Assembly (NCBI GenBank): GCA_019246665.1
Contig: JAFAQA010000197.1
Span: 1 to 57,717 of the forward strand
DNA length: 57,717 bases
Direction of reading: 5' to 3'
Origin: Hyphomicrobiales bacterium
GTDB taxonomy: Bacteria > Pseudomonadota > Alphaproteobacteria > Rhizobiales > Beijerinckiaceae
This document shows, in pieces, positions 26,523 to 35,192 of the stretch; the first letter of the stretch is position 1; each line of letters starts with the position of its first letter. A program made the translations under genes and the position numbers. The notes beneath the pieces are model-generated. The model was not told the DNA's origin, did not search any database, and saw only the letters and a list, made by a program, of their open reading frames with translations.

Positions 26523-27209
26523 TCAGATGATGAGCTTGTAGCCGCCTTGATCGGTAACGATCATCTTGGCGGCTTCGGCGCCCATTTCGATCTTCTGGCG
26601 CAATCGATAAATGTGGGTCTCGAGCGTGTGGGTGGAGACGGATGAGTTATAGCCCCACACTTCTTGAAGAAGCACCTTTCTCGCGACCGAATGCCCATTG
26701 GAGCGATAGAGGAAGCGCAAAATCGCGGCCTCCTTTTCGGTGAGCTTCAGCTTGGATCCTTTTTCCGTGACGATGAGTTTTGAGGCCGGCTTGAATTGCA
26801 AGGGACCGATCCGCAGCACGGCGTCATCGCTTGCCTCGTGTTGGCGAAGCTGGACGCGGATGCGTGCCAAGAGCACAGCGAAGCGGAACGGCTTGGCCAC
26901 ATAGTCGTTCGCGCCCGAACCGAGCCCCGCCACTGTGTCGGCGTCGCTTGCATGTCCGGTGAGCATGATGATCGGCATGCGCGCGCCGCTCGCGCGCATC
27001 ACCCTCACGGCCTCGCGCCCATCCATATCGGGCAGGCCTACATCCATGATCACGAGGTCGAACGGCTCGGATTTGACGAGCGCCATTGCGGCCGCGGCGG
27101 TGACCGCGGAGCTCACCGAGAATTCGCCGTTCACGCTCAATTGATCGGTCAGCGTGTCGACGATGTCGGCATCATCATCTACGACAAGAATGCGCGTGCG
27201 ATTGGACAT
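26523..27209 (-). CDS. OmpR/PhoB-family response regulator
   Basis: This 228-residue DNA-binding regulator has a receiver domain with the acidic triad DDD (11-13), phosphoacceptor D56 in LVIMDVGLPDMDG, T83 in MLTGHA and K~105 in YVAKPF. The C-terminal winged helix ends THTLETHIYRLRQKIE and DQGGYKLI. No histidine kinase gene adjoins it, so its partner kinase is elsewhere. It lies between a CNB-domain gene (downstream) and an anti-sigma/ECF pair (upstream), all on the minus strand. The ATG at 27209 is followed directly by conserved receiver sequence; the ribosome-binding site is weak. Confidence 0.93.
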   Translation of the reverse strand: MSNRTRILVVDDDADIVDTLTDQLSVNGEFSVSSAVTAAAAMALVKSEPFDLVIMDVGLPDMDGREAVRVMRASGARMPIIMLTGHASDADTVAGLGSGANDYVAKPFRFAVLLARIRVQLRQHEASDDAVLRIGPLQFKPASKLIVTEKGSKLKLTEKEAAILRFLYRSNGHSVARKVLLQEVWGYNSSVSTHTLETHIYRLRQKIEMGAEAAKMIVTDQGGYKLII

Positions 27210-27372
27210 GTCGGAACTCGAATCGGCAAACGGGTTTCGAATTTAGCTCAACCCGCCTTTGGGGTGCAAAGGCGGGATCGTTGGCGTGCGTGAATTTAGA
27301 CCGAGCGGGATATCACCTTTCTAACACAGAGCTCAAATGCCAGGACAAGCGGATTGCGTCAAAAATTAGCCT

Positions 27373-28212
27373 TCAAAGCGTTAACCGCTGAGATAAGAGG
27401 CTAGCAAGCTCGCGCAACTCAGGCATCGCCTTTCGCCCGACCAGCATGAAGGCGCGTCCATGCGAAGCCCAGTGCACGATGTTCAGCCCCGCGCGTTGTT
27501 CAGGGCTCGGGGCGATCTCCTGGTGGCTGTCCGTGTAAATGCAAAGAGCTACGACGCCATCTCGCGGATCGAGATAAGCGATCTGACCAAGAGGCTTGCC
27601 ATCGTATTGAAGGACTTGCGCCCGCTTCAGCGCAATACCAGGCAAGGAAACACTGGAAGGGAGGAGATGCACTCCAAGCTTCGCGCCGACGGCGGCGAGT
27701 TCGCGATCCTTTGGCGGGACCTCGTCCGCGATGCCCGAAAGCGTGTCTGAGGTATATAGCGACATATATTGGGCCACCGCCTGTCGCCATTCGTCCTCGC
27801 TGTCGCGCGCAATCTCGATCCCGGTGATCCCGCCCCAGTCGACCAGGAATCGATCAACCAAAATGCCCGCAATGAATAAGGCGATGCCGGCGGCGAGCAG
27901 CGCAAGCCGAGGACGGCTCCTCATCCAAAGCCAGGAGCGGCGGGTGCGTGCGACGGTTCTCTCGACCCTGTAACCGGGAAGGGCGAGGAGCATTTGCTTG
28001 AGCTTGGCCTCGGGTGCTGCCGCAAGCAGAGCCGCGAAGGCATCCTGAATGGGCGCGGCGCTGCCTCGACCGAGCAGATCGAGCCGCTGCCTCAATTCGA
28101 CATCACGCGTGAGCCAAATCTCCACCCATTGCGCTTGCGCGGGAGACAATTCTCCATCCAGGAAGGCGACGAGATCGGAATCGGCCGGGCGCCCGGTCGG
28201 TATCTCGGTCAT
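27373..28212 (-). CDS. Membrane anti-sigma factor partner of the adjacent ECF sigma
   Basis: This 279-residue protein has a cytoplasmic N-terminus of ~95 residues starting with the anti-sigma pattern DLVAFLDGELSPAQAQWVEIWL (in part). One membrane segment follows (LALLAAGIALFIAGILV, ~103-120), then a periplasmic domain of ~155 residues. There is no HxxxCxxC zinc motif, so it belongs to the non-zinc type. The start overlaps the ECF sigma stop by four bases (ATGA), which fits a co-translated sigma/anti-sigma pair. The periplasmic part (AYLDPRDGVVALCIYTDSHQE, in part) resembles domains of transmembrane anti-sigma factors found in Rhizobiales. The signal it senses is unknown. Confidence 0.85.
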   Translation of the reverse strand: MTEIPTGRPADSDLVAFLDGELSPAQAQWVEIWLTRDVELRQRLDLLGRGSAAPIQDAFAALLAAAPEAKLKQMLLALPGYRVERTVARTRRSWLWMRSRPRLALLAAGIALFIAGILVDRFLVDWGGITGIEIARDSEDEWRQAVAQYMSLYTSDTLSGIADEVPPKDRELAAVGAKLGVHLLPSSVSLPGIALKRAQVLQYDGKPLGQIAYLDPRDGVVALCIYTDSHQEIAPSPEQRAGLNIVHWASHGRAFMLVGRKAMPELRELASLLSQRLTL

Positions 28213-28742
28213 CGGCTTTGACTCTGGGGTGCGGAGACATTTTCCGGGGCCGGGTTGAGCTTGCTCAAACTCTCGCGCGCGGCCGCCAGCCGGCTCATGA
28301 CCGTTCCGATCGGCACTTCGAGCATCTCGGCCGTGTCCCGGTAGGTCAATCCTTCAACATAGGTCAAGAAAAGCGTCTCCCGTTGCGCCTGCGGAAGCAT
28401 TTGCACATGCCTTAACACTTGACGGGCCAATATATTCGTCTCGATCTCCTTCGCCCCTTCGACCACCAGGGCGGTTTCTGCATCGACCAGGCCCTCACCC
28501 TGGCGGATCCGGCGGGATCGAACCTCATTGAGCCAGATCGAACGGAGAATCGAGAACAGCCAACGGTCCAGCCGCGAACCGACGGCGAATTGGCGTGAGC
28601 GTTCGAGCGCGCGGACGCAAGTTGCCTGAACGAGATCCTCCGCCACGTCGCGCCGTCCTGAAAGAACGAGCCCATAGCGCCAAAGGCGGGCCAAATGGCT
28701 CACCAAGCCGGCCCTCACTTCAAGCTGCCCATTCTCGATCAT
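28209..28742 (-). CDS. ECF-type RNA polymerase sigma factor
   Basis: This 177-residue protein has sigma region 2 (LWRYGLVLSGRRDVAEDLVQATCVRAL, in part, ~residues 21-47) and the -10-recognising helix with RLDRWLFSILRSIWLNEVR. Region 4 follows as LPQAQRETLFLTYVEGLTYRDTAEMLEVPIGTVMSRLAAARESL (~116-158, in part). It is the usual size for a minimal ECF sigma. It is followed by its likely anti-sigma gene with a four-base overlap. It is not the EcfG of the general stress response in any way I can show: there is no nepR beside it and its partner is a membrane anti-sigma. The start ATG 28742 is supported by alignment to the family N-terminus. Confidence 0.92.
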   Translation of the reverse strand: MIENGQLEVRAGLVSHLARLWRYGLVLSGRRDVAEDLVQATCVRALERSRQFAVGSRLDRWLFSILRSIWLNEVRSRRIRQGEGLVDAETALVVEGAKEIETNILARQVLRHVQMLPQAQRETLFLTYVEGLTYRDTAEMLEVPIGTVMSRLAAARESLSKLNPAPENVSAPQSQSR

Positions 28743-29116
28743 GCCTGAAGCGACGGATAATACCGAAGGGCGCGCATGGGCGGTGCCTAGAGCATGCTCC
28801 CAAAAAATGAAAGCTATTTTTCCAATAAGACTGCGCTCAAAACATATAACTGGCCCGTGAGCATCACGCGAAACTCTCGCTCAAGAGCGTCACGGCTGGT
28901 AAAGATTCGATGGGACCTCCATCAATGCTTGCGCAATCACATGCGGTGCCGAGCTGAGGCACTGAGGTACGAAACGTTTGCCTTCACGAGACCAGCGGTG
29001 GCTCCTTCAGGAACGACTTGGCTGCAACCAGTTGCAGCCAAGTCGGCCGAAAGTTGAGTTCAACCCGCCAGGGTAGGCGAGCCGGACAGGCCGGTGCGCC
29101 AATTAGGCGAACCGTA
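28743..29116. other. 374-bp gap between ECF sigma and TPR gene
   Basis: No gene is supported here. The sequence is moderately less G+C-rich than its surroundings at 28.79-28.86 kb and should contain the promoter of the ECF sigma operon (minus strand). Its striking content is the near-perfect 32-bp palindrome at 29014-29045, listed separately. A smaller GTTGA/TCAAC inverted repeat lies at 29054-29065. A GGAAC at 29010-29014 is not followed by a proper CGTT. Confidence 0.5.
29014..29045. repeat. Near-perfect 32-bp palindrome (15-bp arms, 2-base centre)
   Basis: CGACTTGGCTGCAAC (29014-29028) is followed by CA and its exact reverse complement GTTGCAGCCAAGTCG (29031-29045). It lies 72 bases after the TPR gene stop and ~270 bases before the ECF sigma start, both on the minus strand. 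No T-tract follows on either strand, so it is not a standard terminator. It could be a regulator site, a recombination or replication-associated site, or an RNA-stabilising hairpin. Confidence 0.8.
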
Positions 29117-29650
29117 TTAGAGCTTCGAATCCTCGATTGCCTGCGCGAGATCCTCATACTCCTCGCAACCCGTGCCGCAGATCGTCTTGATGGTTGCAAG
29201 CTGCGATTGCGCGAGATCAACCTTGCCCTGGAGCACATAGGCTTCGCCGAGATATTCGCGCACCTGCGCGTAGTTCGGGTCGAGCGCGACCGATTTCAGG
29301 TAGTAAGATATGCCCTCCTCGGTCCTGCCGAGCTTGCGCGTGGCGAAGCCGCGATAATTGAGCGCCTTGGGGGTGTTCGGGTTTTCGAGAAGATCCAGAA
29401 CGTTGAGCGCTTCCTGGAAACGGTCTTCCTTCGCAAGGGCGTAAGCGTATTGAGTCATCTCTTCGTCTGGAAGGACGCCACGCTCGGCTTTCACGCACGC
29501 ATTCTTCTTGGAGCTGTAGACTTGCCCTTTGGCGCAAGTCGGGGGCGGGGATGGATCGCCGCCCCCGCCAGCGGCGAAAGCCGGGACGGTCGCGGCCATG
29601 CCGAGGCCGAGCCCGAGAGCCATCGCAGTCATATCGGATTTCTTGAGCAT
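29117..29650 (-). CDS. Secreted tetratricopeptide-repeat protein
   Basis: This 177-residue protein has a signal peptide (MLKKSDMTAMALGLGLGMAATVPAFA) and a likely cleavage after AFA. A glycine/proline-rich stretch with CAKGQVYSSKKNACVK follows, whose two cysteines probably form a disulfide. The rest is made of TPR units (ALAKEDRFQEALNVLDLLE; ALNYRGFATRKLGRTEEGISYYLKSVALDPNYAQVREYLGEAYVLQGKVDLAQSQLA, in part). It is probably a periplasmic scaffold for protein contacts. Similar proteins occur in Rhizobiales, and I know no function for them. ATG 29650 is chosen for its GGAGAA ribosome-binding site and because the signal peptide starts there. It lies just after otsA on the same strand. Confidence 0.85.
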   Translation of the reverse strand: MLKKSDMTAMALGLGLGMAATVPAFAAGGGGDPSPPPTCAKGQVYSSKKNACVKAERGVLPDEEMTQYAYALAKEDRFQEALNVLDLLENPNTPKALNYRGFATRKLGRTEEGISYYLKSVALDPNYAQVREYLGEAYVLQGKVDLAQSQLATIKTICGTGCEEYEDLAQAIEDSKL

Positions 29651-29714
29651 TCCAGTTCTCCGTGATGTGGATTGCGCGAAAACACCGCGCCCTGCAAAAT
29701 TATTCGATCGGGCC

Positions 29715-31145
29715 TCAAGCGAGGCTTCCAAAGAGTGTCCGCAAGCCGTCAAGGAGGCCCGGTTTTTGGCGCGTATCGGCGAGAGTTCCGAGATAGTTCT
29801 TGGCCCAGCGTTCGATGTCGTTTCGAGAGAGATGCTCAAACATTTTCTTGTAGCGCTTACGACGCTCGTCGAGGGGCATGTCGAGCGCGCGCTTGAGCGA
29901 TGCGGCAACGCCTTCGGTCTCATGCGGGTTGACGATCAATGCCCGATCGAGCTCGGCGGCAGCTCCTGCGAATTGGGAGAGGATGAGAACCCCGGGATCC
30001 TGCGAATCCTGGGCAGCGACGAATTCCTTCGCTACGAGATTCATGCCATCGCGTAATGGTGTGACCAGGGCGACGTTGGCAGCGCGGTAGAGACCCGCGA
30101 GGGCCGTGCGCGAATAAGAGCGATTGACGTAGCGGATCGGTGTCCAGGAGGCCTCTCCGTAGCGACCGTTGATCCTCCCGACGAGGGTCGTGACCTCGTC
30201 CTCGATCGCAGCATATTCCTGAATATCGGCACGGCTGCGCGGCGTGATCTGCAGGAAAGTGACGCGCGAGCGCCAATCCGGGTTCATCTCGAGGAACCGA
30301 TCGAAGGCGTTGATCCGGTGCAAAATGCCTTTCGAGTAGTCGAGCCGGTCGACGCCCAGCACCAGCTTGCGACCGGCAAGGCTCTCCTCGAATTCGCGCA
30401 CGAAGTCCGAGCGCGCGGCGTTTCGCGCAAGCCGCGCATAGGCCGCCGTCTCGATGCCGACCGGGAAGGCGCCCGTGCGAACCTGTCTCCCCTCGAGTGT
30501 GAAGCTCGTACCGTCCCGGCCGGGTTGAGCACCGTGGCTCACAAGATAATGGTTGAAGTTGTCCCGGTCGTTTTCCGTCTGAAATCCAACGAGGTCGTAG
30601 AAGCTCAAGCTGCCGAGGATTTCTTGATGGCGCGGCAGAGCCACCAGAATATCGGGGGGGGCGCAAGGGATATGCAGATAAAAGCCGATCGGGTTCGCGT
30701 GCCCTCTGGCGCGCAGTTCCTTGGCGAGCGGCATCAGGTGGTAATCATGCACCCAGATGACGTCGTCTTCCTCGATGAGCTCCCCCAGCTTGTCAGCGAA
30801 TAAGCGGTTGACCCGCATATAGCCGGAGAGATCCGCGCGGGAGAATTCTGCGAGGTCAACCCGGTAATGAAGGATTGGCCACAAAACCCGATTGGCAAAT
30901 CCATTGTAATATTCCTGGAAGTCATGGGTGGAAATGTCGATCACTACATAGGTGATCTTGTTGCGCTCGAGGAGGCGAGGCTCGCTACTGGTCTCGTCCT
31001 GGGCCTTGCCGCTCCACCCGAACCATAAGCCGGTCCGGTTCTTCAGAGCCGCCTTCACCGCGACCGCGAGGCCTCCGGGCGGCGAGTTGCCGCCGGACTC
31101 AGGAACCGCAACGCGGTTCGAGACTATGATGAGGCGCGTGCCCAT
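29715..31145 (-). CDS. otsA: Trehalose-6-phosphate synthase
   Basis: This 476-residue GT20 glycosyltransferase joins UDP-glucose and glucose-6-phosphate to form trehalose-6-phosphate. It shows the N-terminal [12 protein letters not shown], the donor-site loop PPGGLAVAV (~22-30), [12 protein letters not shown] (~130-141), the phosphate-binding [13 protein letters not shown] (~258-270) and [18 protein letters not shown] (in part). The length is normal for OtsA. Its start overlaps the preceding GH15 gene by 22 bases, so it is the last gene of the translationally coupled otsB-GH15-otsA operon. Trehalose protects against drought, heat and osmotic stress, which fits the EcfG-type promoter before otsB. 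Confidence 0.97.
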   Translation of the reverse strand: MGTRLIIVSNRVAVPESGGNSPPGGLAVAVKAALKNRTGLWFGWSGKAQDETSSEPRLLERNKITYVVIDISTHDFQEYYNGFANRVLWPILHYRVDLAEFSRADLSGYMRVNRLFADKLGELIEEDDVIWVHDYHLMPLAKELRARGHANPIGFYLHIPCAPPDILVALPRHQEILGSLSFYDLVGFQTENDRDNFNHYLVSHGAQPGRDGTSFTLEGRQVRTGAFPVGIETAAYARLARNAARSDFVREFEESLAGRKLVLGVDRLDYSKGILHRINAFDRFLEMNPDWRSRVTFLQITPRSRADIQEYAAIEDEVTTLVGRINGRYGEASWTPIRYVNRSYSRTALAGLYRAANVALVTPLRDGMNLVAKEFVAAQDSQDPGVLILSQFAGAAAELDRALIVNPHETEGVAASLKRALDMPLDERRKRYKKMFEHLSRNDIERWAKNYLGTLADTRQKPGLLDGLRTLFGSLA

Positions 31146-32932
31146 GCGCCCTCCCAGCTCGCCGAGAGCCGCATCGCGGTGTTGATGATGCCGGCCATCG
31201 AATAGGTTTGCGGGAAATTGCCCCAGAGCTCGCCGGTGACGGGATGCATATCCTCAGAGAGCAACCCGAAGGCATTCCGACGATTGAGGATGTCGATGAA
31301 CATGTCGCGCGCCTGCTCTCGGCGACCGAGCGTCGCGAGGGCGTCCATGTACCAAAAATTGCACACCAGGAAGGCCGTTTCCGGCGCGCCGAAGTCGTCC
31401 GCGGCGGTGTAGCGCATGATCCGATTATTGCGCATGAGCTCGCGGCCGATGGCATCGCAACTGCGAATGAAACGCTGATCGGTCCGGGCCAGCAGTCCGA
31501 GTTCAGCGAAGAGAAGCACGCTCGCGTCGAGGTCGGGGTGCCCAAACGCGCCGGTGATTACCCCTCGCTCGGGATCCCATGCACCTTCCAGGATCTTCGT
31601 CCTGAGCTCGCCCGCGTGTGTGCTCCAATATTGTGCTCTCTCGTTCAAGCCGAGCCGCATCGCGATCTGGCCGAGCCGGTCACAAGCCGCCCAACAAAGC
31701 GTCGCCGAATAGGTGTGGATGCGCGCCCGATTGCGATATTCCCATATGCCAGCGTCGGGTTGGAGCGCGACGCGCCGCGCATGTTCACCGAGGAGCTCGA
31801 GCTGCCGGAAAAGCGCCTCGTCGCCCATTTTGGGCAGGCGTTCGTCGATAAACATTTGCGTCGCGCCAAGGACGACGCTCCCATAGACGTCATGCTGCAC
31901 TTGCGAGGCCGCCTGATTGCCGACCCGAACCGGCCCATGTCCGCGAAAGCCCTTGAGATCGGATGCGATGACCTCATCGAGAGGCGTAAACGGCACGATC
32001 CCGTGGACCGGCTGCAGTGGATGCACGTCTTCGACAGCGATGGTGGTGATGTAGTTGATGTAGGACTCCATTGTCTGGGTGGCGCCCAAACGGTTGAGGG
32101 CGTCGATGACGAAAAAGGCATCGCGCAACCAGCAATACCGGTAGTCCCAATTTCGGGAGGTGCCTGAAGCCTCGGGGATCGAGGTCGTGTGGGCCGCGAT
32201 GATCGCCCCCGTCTCCTCGAAACTGCAAAGCTTCAGGGTGATCGCGGCACGCACGACGGCCGACTGCCATTCGAACGGCACGCCGAGATGGCGCACCCAA
32301 CCGAGCCAGTGGTCGCGCGTGCGGTCGAGAAACTCGCGGCTCGTCGCGTCGATCGCGCTGCGGAAGGGCTCGTCCTGGCCAAGCACCAGGCTTACCGGTC
32401 GTGTGAGTGCGAAAGTGGTCTCGGCAACGATGTAGGAGAGCGGAGCATCGCTTGAAAGTCGCATGACTTCGGATCCGCCCATGTAGCGGATGTGGTTCGA
32501 GCCGAGCGCGTATTCGGTGACAGGACGGCCATAGGCGTAGGTCGGGCGAACCCTGATCGCAATGCGCGGCAGGCCGGCAATCGGCTCGATGCGCCGGATG
32601 ATCTGGGGTGGACGAAACGTGCGCTCATACTGCTCGAAACGCGGCGCGAAATCGGTGATGCGCACCTGTCCGCCACGAGCATCGGTCAAGATCGTCTCGA
32701 CGATCGCGGTATTGCGCCCATATTGTGAGGTCGCCGCGACACAGTCGGCGAGGACAACGTCGCAAAACCCTTTCTCCTCGTCGCCCGCGAGAAGGTGTGA
32801 GAAGATCGGATCCGAATCGAAACGCGGAAAGCACCACCACACGATCCGGGCTCGCCGATCCACGAGCGCTCCCACCCGGCAATTGCCGATCAGTGCAAGG
32901 TCGAGATCCTGCCCCCGGTCATCGGCATTCAT
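31124..32932 (-). CDS. Glycoside hydrolase family 15 protein (probable trehalase/glucoamylase-like)
   Basis: This 602-residue protein has an N-terminal beta-sandwich (GNCRVGALVDRRARIVWWCFPRFDSDPIF, in part, is the usual opening) and a C-terminal (alpha/alpha)6 barrel. Catalytic-region motifs are SRNWDYRYCWLRDAFF (~residue 265), GIWEYRN (~400, the general-acid glutamate region) and LLSEDMHPVTGELWGNFPQ (~565, the catalytic-base region). Family 15 includes glucoamylases, and in actinobacteria it includes trehalases that need phosphate and Mg. Placement inside the trehalose synthesis operon suggests trehalose or a related glucoside as substrate, but this is inference. No signal peptide is present, so it is cytoplasmic. 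It overlaps otsB by four bases and otsA by 22. Confidence 0.92.
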   Translation of the reverse strand: MNADDRGQDLDLALIGNCRVGALVDRRARIVWWCFPRFDSDPIFSHLLAGDEEKGFCDVVLADCVAATSQYGRNTAIVETILTDARGGQVRITDFAPRFEQYERTFRPPQIIRRIEPIAGLPRIAIRVRPTYAYGRPVTEYALGSNHIRYMGGSEVMRLSSDAPLSYIVAETTFALTRPVSLVLGQDEPFRSAIDATSREFLDRTRDHWLGWVRHLGVPFEWQSAVVRAAITLKLCSFEETGAIIAAHTTSIPEASGTSRNWDYRYCWLRDAFFVIDALNRLGATQTMESYINYITTIAVEDVHPLQPVHGIVPFTPLDEVIASDLKGFRGHGPVRVGNQAASQVQHDVYGSVVLGATQMFIDERLPKMGDEALFRQLELLGEHARRVALQPDAGIWEYRNRARIHTYSATLCWAACDRLGQIAMRLGLNERAQYWSTHAGELRTKILEGAWDPERGVITGAFGHPDLDASVLLFAELGLLARTDQRFIRSCDAIGRELMRNNRIMRYTAADDFGAPETAFLVCNFWYMDALATLGRREQARDMFIDILNRRNAFGLLSEDMHPVTGELWGNFPQTYSMAGIINTAMRLSASWEGAWARASS

Positions 32933-33699
32933 GTTGGGGCTCGTTGCTGGCCGAACCGGGCAAGCCAGGAACGCACATTTTCCGGCGCCGGGAAAACGAA
33001 ACTCACTCCGGGTCTTTCGTGGCCAACCGAGAAGGCGTGGCCGCCATGGCTGACGACAGTTGCAAAGCCCGATTCGTCCGTCACATCGTCGCCTATGAAG
33101 ACTGGCACGCGCCCGAGAAAGGGCTCACGCTCGATGAAACGTTTGATCGCTTTTCCCTTGTCGAAACCGCGCGGCTTGATCTCGAAGACGCTGTGGCCGT
33201 GGATCATGTCGAGTTGCAGATCGGCGTAAGCTGCGATCAGCCGTTGAAGAGCCTCGCGCAATCGCTGTTTCAACATTGGTACCGTGCGATAATGGACGGC
33301 GAAGCTGTAGCGCTTGTTCTCCGCAAAAGTGCCCGGAAAATCGAACAGGACCTCCGTAAGAGCCATCCAGAGTTTGCGCGGCAAGCCTTCGGCCATCTCG
33401 TCCGCTTGTCTGGGGTTGTTGGGGGAAAAGCGCGTTTGAGCCCCATGCACTCCGCTCGCGCGAAGCTGCAGTGGAGAAAACAGCCGATCGAGATCATCGA
33501 GCGAGCGCCCGCTGACGAGCGCAAGCGCACCTCCGAGCGCCTCATCAGCAATGGCGAGCGAGTCGATGAGCGAGGGAGGAACAAACACGGCGCCCGGGCG
33601 CGGCGCGAGATCGAGGAGCGTACCGTCGACGTCGAGAAAAAGCGCGGTACGCTCGATTTTCAGCCCATCTTGAAATTCATCCGCGATGGTGCTCGGCAT
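32929..33699 (-). CDS. otsB: Trehalose-6-phosphate phosphatase
   Basis: This 256-residue HAD phosphatase dephosphorylates trehalose-6-phosphate. Motif I is ALFLDVDGTLLDLA (D~19, D~21) and motif II lies at LVSGRSLDDLDRL. The GHSVFEIKPRGFDKGKAI section is typical of OtsB, and motif III/IV is FIGDDVTDESGF. ATG 33699 is chosen: GGAGG lies just upstream, it fits family N-termini, and a candidate EcfG promoter ends only ~34 bases before it. The in-frame reading from further upstream would include the promoter. It is the first gene of the operon, followed by GH15 (four-base overlap) and otsA. Confidence 0.96.
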   Translation of the reverse strand: MPSTIADEFQDGLKIERTALFLDVDGTLLDLAPRPGAVFVPPSLIDSLAIADEALGGALALVSGRSLDDLDRLFSPLQLRASGVHGAQTRFSPNNPRQADEMAEGLPRKLWMALTEVLFDFPGTFAENKRYSFAVHYRTVPMLKQRLREALQRLIAAYADLQLDMIHGHSVFEIKPRGFDKGKAIKRFIEREPFLGRVPVFIGDDVTDESGFATVVSHGGHAFSVGHERPGVSFVFPAPENVRSWLARFGQQRAPT

Positions 33700-33732
33700 C
33701 GACCCTCCATGCGCGCGCAAGCGCCAGAGGTC

Positions 33733-33758
33733 AACGCTGAACGCGGGTGGAGAGTTCC
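33733..33758 (-). promoter_or_regulatory. Candidate EcfG-type promoter of the otsB-GH15-otsA operon
   Basis: On the minus strand GGAAC (33758-33754) and CGTT (33736-33733) are separated by 17 bases, matching the EcfG consensus exactly. Transcription would begin ~25-30 bases before the otsB ATG, an ideal distance. A phyR gene in the same window shows that the general stress system exists in this organism. Confidence 0.7.
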
Positions 33759-33840
33759 GAAATGGAAGCAAAAACGAGCCGTCCTCGATTCCAAATCTCT
33801 GGGTAGATCGCAACTCGAGAAGGCGTCTCAGCGCGGCTTT

Positions 33841-35085
33841 TCAGCGCGGCTTGGCGAGCGCTCGACGAGGTTCAGCATGAGGTAGGAAAGCGGCTAATAG
33901 TCCGATCAAGGGGAGATAGGCGCAGAGATCATAGACGAAACCGATGCTGGTGTGATCCGCGACAGTGCCGAGAACCCCGGCGCCGAGCCCGCCCAGGCCG
34001 AAGGCCACGCCGAAGAAGATGCCCGATACCGTGCCGACCCTGCCGGGGACGAGTTCTTGCGCATAAACCAGGATCGCGGAGAACGCCGACGCCATAATCA
34101 TGCCGATCGGCACGGTGAGCACGGCCGTCCAGAAAAGATTGGCGTGAGGTAACGCCAAGGTAAAAGGAAAGACACCGAGTATCGAGAACCAGATCACGAA
34201 TTTTCGGCCGAAACGGTCGCCGACCGGGCCCCCGATCAAGGCGCCAGCAGCGACTGCGGCCGAAAACAGGAAAAGATAGAGCTGGGATTCGCGGACGCTC
34301 ACATGAAACTTATCGATGAGATAAAAGGTGTAATAGCTGGTGAAGCTCGCAGTGTAGAACGCCTTCGAGAACATCAGCGCCGTGAGAATGAGGGCTGACA
34401 GCATGAGCTTGCGCGAGGAGAGCAGCGGCGAGGGTAGAGCAAAACCGGTCGTCCCGGCTGTCGCCAAGCGCCGCTCGCGATACCAGATCCCGATGCGATA
34501 AAGGACAATTATTCCCATCAGCGCCGCGACCGAGAACCAAGCGACGCTTTTTTGCCCCTGTGGCAAGATGATGAGGGCCGCGAGCGGCGGGCCAAGCGCC
34601 GCGCCGGTGTTGCCGCCAACCTGGAACAAGGATTGCGCGAGCCCGTGCCGGCCGCCCGATGCCATGCGGGCTACGCGGGACGATTCCGGGTGGAACACCG
34701 ATGAGCCGCAGCCCACGAAAGCGACCGCGGCCAGCAAGGTCGCGAAGCTCCACGCGAAGGCGAGAAGAACAAGGCCCAAAAGTGAGAAGCTCATGCCGAT
34801 CGCGAGCGAAAATGGCATGGGCCGGCGATCGGTATAGAGGCCCACCACCGGCTGCAGCAGTGAGGCGGTGAGCTGAAACACGAGCGTGATGAGGCCGATT
34901 TGCCCAAAATCGAGATCGAATGAGGATTTGAGAATCGGGTAGATGGCGGGGATCAGCGACTGGACGAGATCGTTCATGAGATGCGAAAAGCTCACCGCCA
35001 GGAGCACGCCAAGCGCAAGGCCGGAGGAGGTGCCTCGCGTGGCGCTTCCAGCCGCGACATTCGTTCGGATGCTCACCTCAGCCAT
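33841..35085 (-). CDS. fsr: Fosmidomycin-resistance (Fsr)-type MFS efflux pump
   Basis: This 414-residue inner-membrane protein has twelve predicted helices. The N-terminal half is strikingly similar to E. coli Fsr as I recall it: SHLMNDLVQSLIPAIYPILKS (in part), QIGLITLVFQLTASLLQPVVG (in part) and GSSVFHPESSRVARMASGGR, followed by GLAQSLFQVGGNTGAALGP. Fsr exports fosmidomycin and some other compounds by proton antiport; the natural substrate is not known. It lies upstream of the trehalose operon on the same strand, but the EcfG-like site sits in between, so the operon can be expressed separately. The start ATG 35085 agrees with a cytoplasmic N-terminus of ~25 residues. Confidence 0.88.
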   Translation of the reverse strand: MAEVSIRTNVAAGSATRGTSSGLALGVLLAVSFSHLMNDLVQSLIPAIYPILKSSFDLDFGQIGLITLVFQLTASLLQPVVGLYTDRRPMPFSLAIGMSFSLLGLVLLAFAWSFATLLAAVAFVGCGSSVFHPESSRVARMASGGRHGLAQSLFQVGGNTGAALGPPLAALIILPQGQKSVAWFSVAALMGIIVLYRIGIWYRERRLATAGTTGFALPSPLLSSRKLMLSALILTALMFSKAFYTASFTSYYTFYLIDKFHVSVRESQLYLFLFSAAVAAGALIGGPVGDRFGRKFVIWFSILGVFPFTLALPHANLFWTAVLTVPIGMIMASAFSAILVYAQELVPGRVGTVSGIFFGVAFGLGGLGAGVLGTVADHTSIGFVYDLCAYLPLIGLLAAFLPHAEPRRALAKPR

Positions 35086-35192
35086 GAAGCATCTCTAAGC
35101 TTCCGCGGCCGCCCGGCTAATCCGCCGCGCGCATGGCAGCACTGCTCGTCGGACGCGGCTACCAGTTCGTTCTGGCGTCCCGAGGTTTTGCA

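Noticed and set aside
29010-29034. GGAAC beside the 32-bp palindrome as a plus-strand EcfG promoter
   Set aside because: At the right spacing only GTTG without the leading C follows, and no plus-strand gene lies downstream.
32725-33885. 386-codon plus-strand reading opposite otsB
   Set aside because: Its sequence is rich in R/E without conserved motifs, whereas the minus strand encodes a clear OtsB with all HAD motifs.
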